DNA of 64,000 nucleotides from positions 32,793,700 to 32,857,699 of the forward strand of contig JASXTE010000001.1 in assembly GCA_030280995.1 (NCBI GenBank), in the 5' to 3' direction. The stretch is from Hemileia vastatrix (taxonomy: Eukaryota > Basidiomycota > Pucciniomycetes > Pucciniales > Zaghouaniaceae). The notes under the pieces are model-generated. The model saw only the letters and a list, made by a program, of their open reading frames with translations. It was not told where the DNA came from and did no database searches. How positions within the stretch are numbered: the stretch's first letter is position 1; each line of letters starts with the position of its first letter. Below are positions 55,970 through 64,000 of this stretch, piece after piece. A program made the translations under genes and the position numbers.

Positions 55970-57420
55970 AAATTTGTTGAGAGAAGGCAAAAGAAGCTCT
56001 AAAAATTGTTGGGCCATCAGGAACTTCTAATCCACTAGGTGTTGGACCCAGCTCATATAATGAAAAATATAGTTCTGATGTAGATAGTTCAAGTAATTAT
56101 AGCTGAATCATCATTAGATAAAATTTTCCAAATAAATATCTTCCTTAGAGTCCACATTTCAGGAATTTTCTGCCTGTTTTTGACCTTAAATCAAATGGGG
56201 ATTGGTTGCAACACCAAATGATTTAACTTCTTATTTGGATCTTAGTACTAAGGATTTAATGATGGTTCAAAATTTTATTTTTCATACACTCATTACCTCA
56301 TGGTTCCACTGTGTTTCACACCATTTAGGGAAGACTGGAACAAATCTCAAGGCAGAAGGATGAATTTTGCTAAAAAAAAATTATGATGTGGTTTCTTTGT
56401 TTCTAGTTGTGAATATAGAAAATTCTGAAAGTAAAGAGAAGAATTTAATTAAGTGTATTTCCATTTTTGTATCAATAAAAAACCTTTTAACTTACTTTTA
56501 AATCAATGAAGATGAAATTATATCTCTTCATGATTAGCTGAAGGAGTATAAAAATTCCATGGAAAATTTTGGTCACAAATTCACATCAAGCCTAATATCC
56601 ATTTAGCCCAAAATTTTCCTGAAGTTTTGCAAATATTTGGCCCAGAATCATCAGAGGAAGCTTGGGATCATGAAAGTATGAATCAAATTTTAAGATCTGT
56701 CCCACACAATATTAATAAACTCATTTTTTCATAATTCTTTTTATTACCCATAATTTTTTACATTATTTTTTTGTTTTTATTTGAAATGGACAAAATGTTA
56801 ATGGAAATGTTCATCATGATAGTAAATATTCAATCTCTTCTTGAGCTGAATGACAATTGATTTAAAATACAAATTAAAGATTTTTTCAATATAGAAAAAG
56901 GAAAGACTTCAAAATAAACTGTTATATTGCTCTGTGAAGAATATGATTTATGGCCGGAATATGTAAACAAGATTTATAGAAAAATGTCTTTTTTAAACAT
57001 TTTCTATAAAGATAAATTCATTGGTGCTTTAAAATTTCTACAATCTAAAATTACTTATCTCTAATACTAAAACATTTGTGGTAAATACTTCTCATTATAC
57101 TCAAAACAACAAGGTTATAGGAATATCAAGAGGCAACAAGATTGGAGTTTTTTTTTTTGAGAATGTGGAAGTCACTGAATTTTACCAGATCAAATCTTTA
57201 TTCTAGTTGAATTGTATGATGCTGTTGAAAAAAAAATAGAAAATCCTTTCTCAAAAGCAGTATTCAAAACATTTTGGTGCTACAATTGATGGTCTAAAAA
57301 TGTTATTATTACTCATAAAGATATTATTGGACATGATTCAAGAACTCTCAATCCAAGTGACTTTGGTGGTGTTTTATCAGATACTTTCTGTATAATGTCA
57401 TTAAGGAATATAGCCGGTGC
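55970..57420 (+). pseudogene. Relic of a Tnp2/KDZ-like DNA transposon ORF
   Basis: Broken plus-strand frames keep recognisable pieces in order: IVGPSGTSNPLGVGPSSYNE (about 56008), HIKPNIHLAQNFPEVLQIFGP (about 56590), CEEYDLWPEYV (about 56935) and DIIGHDSRTLNP..FGGVLSDTFCIMSLRNIAG (about 57325). From memory, this succession resembles large basidiomycete ORFs of the Tnp2/CACTA or KDZ type. Many stops, no ends identified. Tentative family assignment. Confidence 0.45.
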
Positions 57421-57673
57421 ATATTAGTCACCTTTATAATATCCATTATGAATTCAATATATGTATTTTAGACACCAAAGTATGATCTATTTCCTGTTGG
57501 AAATTATGCAAGCAGCAATATATGAAGAATTCAAATTGGTCCTAATGATTCAGCTATGAGCTATGTGTCATGATAAAAAATTGTCCCACCAAAGTTCCAA
57601 CACATGTTTGACTCAGGTTAGACCACAGGTACTAAACAACCACTTGACTGCAAGTCATCTAACTTGTGGCCTG

Positions 57674-59580
57674 GTGTATACATGCATATATCCACCTTTT
57701 AAAAGTCTTATGTACTTAATATTAAGTTAGAAAATATTGGAGTAATCTTAAGAACCTTAAATATAAGGTGACATAGTTTTTAAGTAGACTTAAATCTGTT
57801 GTTTTCATTGTTTGATGTAAAAATCAATAAATGTGCTTTAAATCACTTAAAAGTTGATTATATGCTCTATAAATTTAATAATATTAAAAATGCGCTTTGA
57901 CAGATCAATTTTCCTTAATTAGAAATGTTGATTTGGCTACAAAAATGCATTAAAATAACACTTTTCAATTTTGGTGTTTTTTATGCCAGAAATGGCTTCT
58001 GTGTACTGGACACATACTGCCTGCATTTTTCCCATGTGAATAGCTTCATTTTTAGCAAAATTATCTTTTTTACACTATAATTACCCCACATTTTATGCCC
58101 ACTGTGGGGAAACACGCTAAAATAGGCAACAGGAACTTATTTAGTATCCTAATTTAAATATAGGTGCAATGAGCTTATTATATGCACTAATTTCATTAAT
58201 AACCTCAAGCTTGGCACTTTGATTCACTACTACACTTAAATTTTCCTAAATTAATCAAGGATTTACCTTTGCAAGTGCCTTCCAAGGACTGCATGTAGTT
58301 ATCCCACATCTCATGCCCTTTTTTGGGTTTTTTAGTGGTTTCTCAGTCAATATTGGTTATTTTTGAATAAGGATTTCACATAGTTTAATGTCATGATGTT
58401 CCTCATCATCTCTACTGTTAATCACTCTTGATATTTAGTAATAATTAGTCTTATTTTTCCACTTTTAGTCTTTTATTTTAATGTATTACACACATAAACT
58501 CTCTTATTTTGCTTATTCCTTATTTTTGATGGATTATCCCTATTACTATGGGATTTTGGCTGGTAATATCATTCTGATTATGTTACTGGTCACTCTTTAT
58601 GTTTCTGGAAAGGTCTATTAGCTGGAATGAGGCGTCATTAGCGGTGTAGAGCTGGTAAATCAAGGGGTTCATTGGAGGAGTTATTGGGTATAAAAGGAGG
58701 GGGTTTTTGGTCTTGTTTTCTACTTTCTTTATCATTACAATCAAACATATATCCAATAAAATAAAAATACATATCAATAGCACTTATAAAGTCTTTTAAT
58801 AGTATCTGAGTTATTACATCTATTTATCTAACAACTATAAGATTGTAATCCATTTATAATTAGTGAGATTAAAATTACTGAGACTGTCAGCCAGGCTGCT
58901 AGACTTACCCAATAAAATAATTAATTATTTACTGGGATGAATTCACAACTTTTTATTTCTTATATATTATTAATTATAATATATTTACTTTAAATTTACT
59001 TGCAATAAATTAACTAGTTACAAAAAAGTAAATTTAGTAAATAATTAAAATTAATATTAAATGTCCCTTATATTTTAATTTCCTAACACCATGCTCAATG
59101 ACAGGCAAAAAGAAATTAAAATTAAAATTTGCTTTGTCTCTCTTTTGCCTATATAAGGCATCCCCTTTCTGGTTGTTTTGGATAATCCTTTACTTACTTA
59201 TTATTTTGTTATACCATTACTTCAATCAATTATTTATTAATATTATTTATTGTTTTTAGCATTTACTACAATGTAATTCTAAATCATAAGTAATAATAAT
59301 AATTATAAAACATTTTACCTCTTTAAATTGAGTAATTAAAATAAAAGATAAATTCATACGTACTTTGATCTTGAAATCTTCAAATCCACCTACCAACGCC
59401 ATTATACCTCCATTGAAATTTTCTAAACCAAAAGTATTCCCCAACAGAGACCCTTATATTGAGTTATATTTTACTACTTATTGGATTTTTACTACAGTAT
59501 TCATATAGGACCATTAGAATCTTCTAGACAACTTGATATTTAAGGTATTTCATGTCTCTGTACTTGATCTCAGCCTGAAA
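57674..59580 (+). repeat. 5'-truncated LTR-A, split by a solo LTR-B
   Basis: LTR-A sequence starts at about 57674 (GTATACATGCATATATCC, missing the first about 170 bp) and ends CTCAGCCTGAAA at 59580, interrupted at 58885-59446. TATA box GTATAAAAGGAGG at about 58689. Old and diverged. Confidence 0.85.
58885..59446 (+). repeat. Solo LTR-B inside LTR-A, duplication GAGAC
   Basis: 562 bp from TGTCAGCCAGGCTGCTAG to TTCCCCAACA, flanked by GAGAC (58880-58884, 59447-59451). It is shorter than the 826-bp LTR-B of gypsy B through internal deletions. TATA box GCCTATATAAGGC near 59147. Confidence 0.85.
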
Positions 59581-61138
59581 AATACCCTCCCCTGAATTTT
59601 ACTTTGGAAGGGGGTCAAGAATACCAAATTTTCATATCAAGTTCATAAATTTATGATTAAGACAGTCAAAAAACATATTAAACAAGCTAAAAGTAATGAA
59701 ATTCAGAATACTACCTTCCAATGAGCTCTGATGTGACTAAAGTCAAATAATGCATTATACATGGAGTTTAATGTTGAACTCATTTAATCAATTAATTATT
59801 TGAATGAATAAATTCATACAGCAGAAAGTCCCAATGTCCCATTACTTAAATATCATTATTATCTTTAATGACCAATTAATTATAAATTTAAAAAGTAAAA
59901 ATGAATCTTTTGAAATATTATTTTACCATACTTAGCCTCCATCTCTAATGATTTACTTATCATTGAAACTTAAGGCCTTACTTTTCTTTCCCTATTTACC
60001 AAAATTTGGTTGATCTGGAAAGAACACAAAAAAGAAGTAAATTTTTTACAAAATTTAAATCCTGGAGGTGCTTATGTAGTTTAATTATTATCACAAGAAT
60101 AATTCTGAATTACTTCCATAATTTATTCCCAAATACAAATCCAATGATTCATTTATTATCTGGGAAATATAGTTCATGTTCTTTGACTAAAACAGGTTCT
60201 AGAATTGTCTAGCCAGTGATGGGATTGATTTGAAATAAAAGCCTAAATGTAAGAAAATTATAATTTTTTTTTCAACATAAATCTTGTTAAAATATCCTTC
60301 AAAGGTAATGATAAAATTAGAAGAAATGATGGAATTGTTTTCTAGTTCAACCTATTCCATATCTGTTTAATTTGGTAATGTTCCTTCTAAAGCTATTTCA
60401 TGATTTGATTCAAAAGCACAAATACATACTTTTTTAATCAATTAGCCAAACACATATTGAATATTCTAGGCTTTTCCATCTTTCTTAATTTCTGTTCATT
60501 TCACTAGAGCTCACACTGGGTAAAAAAAAGAGAAAACTGGTTGGAATTTTTTTTTTGAAAAACTTTAGAGTAACCCATGAAGTAATATGTAAGGAACCCT
60601 GTAATACATCTTTATCCCTGTAAAGGTATTATTCACATCAGTATTTTGAATAATCTGAGAAATTAGAGTAGAAAAAAACACCATCAGAAAATATGTGTGA
60701 ATTACAAAAGCTTTGCACTAACCAAAACTTTCAGTTTTACCAATCCTCTGAGGCAATTTCAAATAATTATTTTACTCAAATTTAATAAATGAAGCAAAAT
60801 AGTTATTTGAATTGCTAATATTATGGCTAAAAAGCTCCTTAATAACAAAATTGTCTATTTAAAGTAACCTAAAAGATATTCTATTACTATTTATTCTGCT
60901 TACTATATTTGAATTTCAATAAAAGTATATTAATATAAATTATAGAAAGAATAAACATAAAAACATTATTGCAACAATTATACACAAAGCTATATCAGTA
61001 ATTTTTCTCAATTATTTCAATATAGAAATTCAGATTTGATTTGAATCTAAGGTGATTATTGAAAACATGTCCAGCCAAAAATAAGTTCTACAATTACCTT
61101 GGAAGCTGAAATACACAACATAATTATAATTATATATT
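59581..61138 (-). pseudogene. Diverged TET/JBP relic of an old Harbinger copy
   Basis: 59590-59650 resembles the C/G repeats at the 3' end of TET in A and B. From about 59960 to 60420 the plus strand aligns with 10010-10350 of element A. 60064-60195 matches the exon encoding YFPD...IIDFGLGN...APPG block by block, and 60200-60340 matches the exon around the HxD motif. On the minus strand KEHELYFPDNK is followed by a stop and IIGFVFGN. Upstream (to about 61100) an SDGVFF / ...TGIK pattern may be the N-terminal half, but this is weak. Many stops. It shows that the TET gene was in Harbinger DNA well before A and B inserted. Confidence 0.6.
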
Positions 61139-63480
61139 AGGGGGTATCAAATTTGACCAATTGGCAATTAAATTAATTTCAGATAAAAATCCTTATACTT
61201 CAATTATCTTTGGCAATTATTTTTTCTGATAATTAGGTTATTAGACATTTTACGTGTCAAATTTGACCTCTTATCCGACATTTTTCTACTCAATTTTTCA
61301 TAACCACATATCAGACAACTTTCTGTCATAACCACATCTTGGCCTACTTTGATTCATAAACACATCTTTGACTACTCTCTGGATATGCTTTCTACCTTGC
61401 TGCACACTTCCATTATTATCTCATCCTGCCAATTCTCTCCATCCAGAACACCTTGCTATCTCATCAACTTGTTTTTTCTCCTTTTCATCTTCAGTTATCT
61501 TAAGATTCCCCATTATTATAGATCTTCTCAAAGGCAGCTTTCTCACAGTTTTTTTTTCAAATTGCACTAATCCCTTTTTCACCCGCTCAGCCAAGAAATA
61601 AAAGACTGTTCAATTAAAAAAATATGATCATCTCATTCTTATCAACTGGCTTAAAACTAAATCTAACTATGATTCTTTTTTGGTACCAAAAATTCAACTA
61701 AAGTAGGATGGCCCCCAGCATCAAAAGTTAATGTTTATCTTCTAATGGCTAAGAAATTACGGAATAAGACCAAGGGAAGGATAGATCTTTTACCTAAACA
61801 GATGTTTGAATTATTGAAGAATTATTGAGCCAAATACCAGAAGGCAAAGACTCTTTCATCTTCTACTGGTTTTGGTATTACTGACCTTGATATCAGTAAG
61901 GGCATAAAATCAATAGACAATAAACTTGATTCTTTATGTCCTTACTTTTAAGAGATGAATTCTATTTTTGGAGAGCAAGCTGATGTTAATCCTGCAAACA
62001 TGTTGGATGGTATAGATTCTATCTCTGAACATGATGTCAAGACAAATCTTTTTTTCTTCTTCTTCTAACCAAGACTCCCCACATTCAACTTCCACAAATC
62101 AAGATATCTTTTCAATAGATCCTTATGGTGATATAAACCAAACTGATCTAACTCAAGTATTTTTTTCCTTTATCTTACTGATTCATTTTTTTATTTAAAT
62201 TTTCTTATTTCTAAAAAGACTGAATAACAAACACAGGAGACACAATTAACTGAGTCAGAAGCAAGAAACAATGATGAGGAGGAAAATGTGAAGATGAACA
62301 AAAATTGAAGGGCTTCAAGTAGTCAAAATTTCCACTCTCAAGAAGAAGAAAAAGTGATAATTCATCTCTAAATCCTTTTTCTTCCATCAAAGAATTTTTG
62401 GAGTAACGTGATGCTGATAAGTGATACCATACATCTTAATACTTTAATCTGCTTTTCTTCAACTTTTTGTTAATATTTATTATCACTCTAGAACAAGTGG
62501 ATTTTTCTAAAGTGCCTCTAAAGTTTGAAAAGTAAAAATATGAGCCCTTTTTAAGGAGGGATGACAGGGTACATGATTTGGAAGAGAGGAAGTTGGAATT
62601 CTCTTTACAGAAGGATGATAGGGCACAAGTCTTGGAGGAGAGGAAGTATGAGCTCTCTTTATGAAAGGATGATAGGACACAAGAGTTGGAGGAGAAGAAA
62701 TTTAATTTATCTCTAAGTATTGAAAAATAAAATAAAGAGGAGGAAACACTCAAGCATCAAAACCTCATGGAAAAGATGAAATATGGGCATGATTGTGAAG
62801 AAAATTCCAAAAAGAAAGATTTATTGATAGAATATTTTGAAGCTAATAAATCTGTTGAGGAGATCAAACATTTAAAGAAATTTTTTGATGACTAGTTTTT
62901 TTTGTTTCTCTCACACTTCAACTGTTCATAATTAATTGAACATAAAATTTTATCTTAATTTCCTGTTTTTCTTTACTCTATCCATCATTAGTTAAATTTT
63001 CATATTTTAATATTATAAATTCTTTTTTAAATAAAATTTTCAAGAATTTTTAATGTTAAAAATTCTTTTTTAGTTAAAATTTATAAGTTACATCTGAAAA
63101 TTTCACAATCCCACCTCTGCGTTTGATTGAACTAAGGGGCAGGTATCACCAAAATTCTTTCAAGTCAAGAATTTTTCAAGTCTTATATGAAATTTTGGCA
63201 ATACTCCCCCCTTAATTTTATTGACATAAGGGTTGGGTATCACCAAAATTTCAAGTCAATTTTTTTTTTGCAAGTCCCATATGAAAATTTGGCAATACTC
63301 CCCCCCCCCTCCCTGTATTTTATTGAATTAAGGGAAGGTTATCACCAAATTTTCAACTCAAATTTTTTTCAAAGTCTGATATGAAAATTTGGCAATAACC
63401 CCCTCCCCGCTGCAATTTATTGAATTAGAGAAATTAAATGGGAAAAAATATTTAAATATGAAAATTTCATCAACCAATTA
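61139..63480 (+). mobile_element. Old Harbinger fragment C: terminus, Myb-like relic and C/G repeats
   Basis: It starts AGGGGGTATCAAATTTGACC (preceded by ATT), continues with the subterminal CATAACCACATCTT repeats, the Myb-like relic, and C/G repeats at 63100-63420 (CAATACTCCCCCC, AAGGGTTGGGTATCACC). A new LTR-A at 63535 ends the visible part, so whether TET and transposase follow is unknown. Confidence 0.8.
61505..62895 (+). pseudogene. Harbinger C Myb/SANT-like relic
   Basis: Homologous along its length to 7644-9050. The ATG has become ATT (61505), and stops and shifts are frequent. The family-wide TGA after the SERFKHY position is present (61826-61828). Intron borders are partly kept (around 62155 and 62415-62490), as are the coiled-coil repeats (GRLEERKYELSL-like at 62560-62720). 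End TGACTAG at about 62889-62895. Confidence 0.75.
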
Positions 63481-63534
63481 TTTTTACAAGTCCAAATCAA
63501 GTTTTCCAATTTTGTATATTAGCCAGTAGAATAT

Positions 63535-64000
63535 TGTCAGCCTGTATATCTCCAGGACTGAGTAAAAAGTAACTATAAGTTATGTTAAACACATGAACTA
63601 TACATGGGAATAATAAATGAGAGTACACAAATAGTATACATAAGTAAAATTATGATAATACACAAAAAATGCCATTATAACACCTTATATACATGCATAT
63701 ATCCAATTTTTATAGGTCTTATGTACTTAATATTAAGTTGGAGTATGTTAGGGTAATCTTAAGAACCTTAAGTATAAGGCTACATAATTTTTAAGTACAC
63801 TTAAAGCTGTTATATTCATTGTTTTATGCAAAAAACAAGAAATGCGCTTTATTTCACTTAAAAGTTGACTATATGCGCTATAAAATTGAGAATATCAAAA
63901 TTGCGCTTTGACAGATCAATTGGGCTCATTTAGAACTATTGATTTGGCTATTTAAATGCATAAAAATAACACTTTTCAAATTTGGTGTTTTTTATGCCAG
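63535..64000 (+). repeat. LTR-A, partial at window edge
   Basis: It starts TGTCAGCCTGTATATCTCCAGG, preceded by AATAT. It matches 26409-26875 closely and runs off the window. It may be a solo LTR or the 5' LTR of a further element. Confidence 0.85.

Overview
This is an AT-rich nuclear window from a filamentous fungus. It is most likely a basidiomycete and probably a rust (Pucciniales). The reasons are short GT-AG introns, a spliced AFG1 gene, Ty3/Gypsy chromoviruses, Tad-like LINE debris, PIF/Harbinger transposons and fungal-type TET/JBP dioxygenases. The exact species is inference. Only one host gene is visible: an apparently intact 8-exon AFG1/LACE1-type mitochondrial AAA ATPase at 1360-3606. 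Almost everything else is mobile DNA at different stages of decay.

Layout. 1-1098: truncated Harbinger fragment (Myb/SANT-like ORF). 1360-3606: AFG1. 4168-6334: 5'-truncated LINE (RNase H plus zinc-finger end and A-rich tail) split by a solo LTR (4873-6050, duplication GTTCC). 7274-14670 and 14796-22174: two complete 7.4-kb PIF/Harbinger elements, A and B, in opposite orientation 125 bp apart, each with termini AGGGGG.../...CCCCCT and flanking AAT. Each carries a Myb/SANT-like protein, a TET/JBP-family 2OG-Fe(II) dioxygenase and a DDE transposase. All three genes carry light lesions. 22300-41688: a Ty3/Gypsy element C on the minus strand (duplication TCAGC). Its pol gene was hit by a solo LTR-A (26409-35069, AATAG), which was in turn hit by a young 7.2-kb element B-gypsy (27758-34914, AATAG). 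Its 5' LTR holds another solo LTR (39938-41031, TAAAC). About 41985-43000: a 1-kb (ATTTTT)n array. 44260-51070: a second, heavily decayed Gypsy lineage on the minus strand. 52006-53250: a satellite of about 320-bp units built from palindromes. 54829-55412: a fresh 292-bp tandem duplication. 55970-57420: relic of a Tnp2-like DNA transposon ORF. 57674-59580: LTR-A with a solo LTR-B inside it. 59580-63480: older Harbinger remains, including a diverged third TET relic and another Myb-like relic. 63535-64000: start of another LTR-A.

The most interesting system is the TET/JBP-carrying Harbinger element. The gene order is conserved in A and B: Myb-like protein, then TIR-like C/G repeats between converging 3' ends, then TET, then a large inverted pair of G-rich minisatellite arms, then transposase. 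A diverged relic at 59.6-61.1 kb shows that TET-bearing Harbinger DNA has been in this genome for a long time. The working model (inference) is a cut-and-paste transposon whose Myb-like protein and transposase bind and cut its ends while a mobile 5-methylcytosine oxidase counters silencing by methylation.
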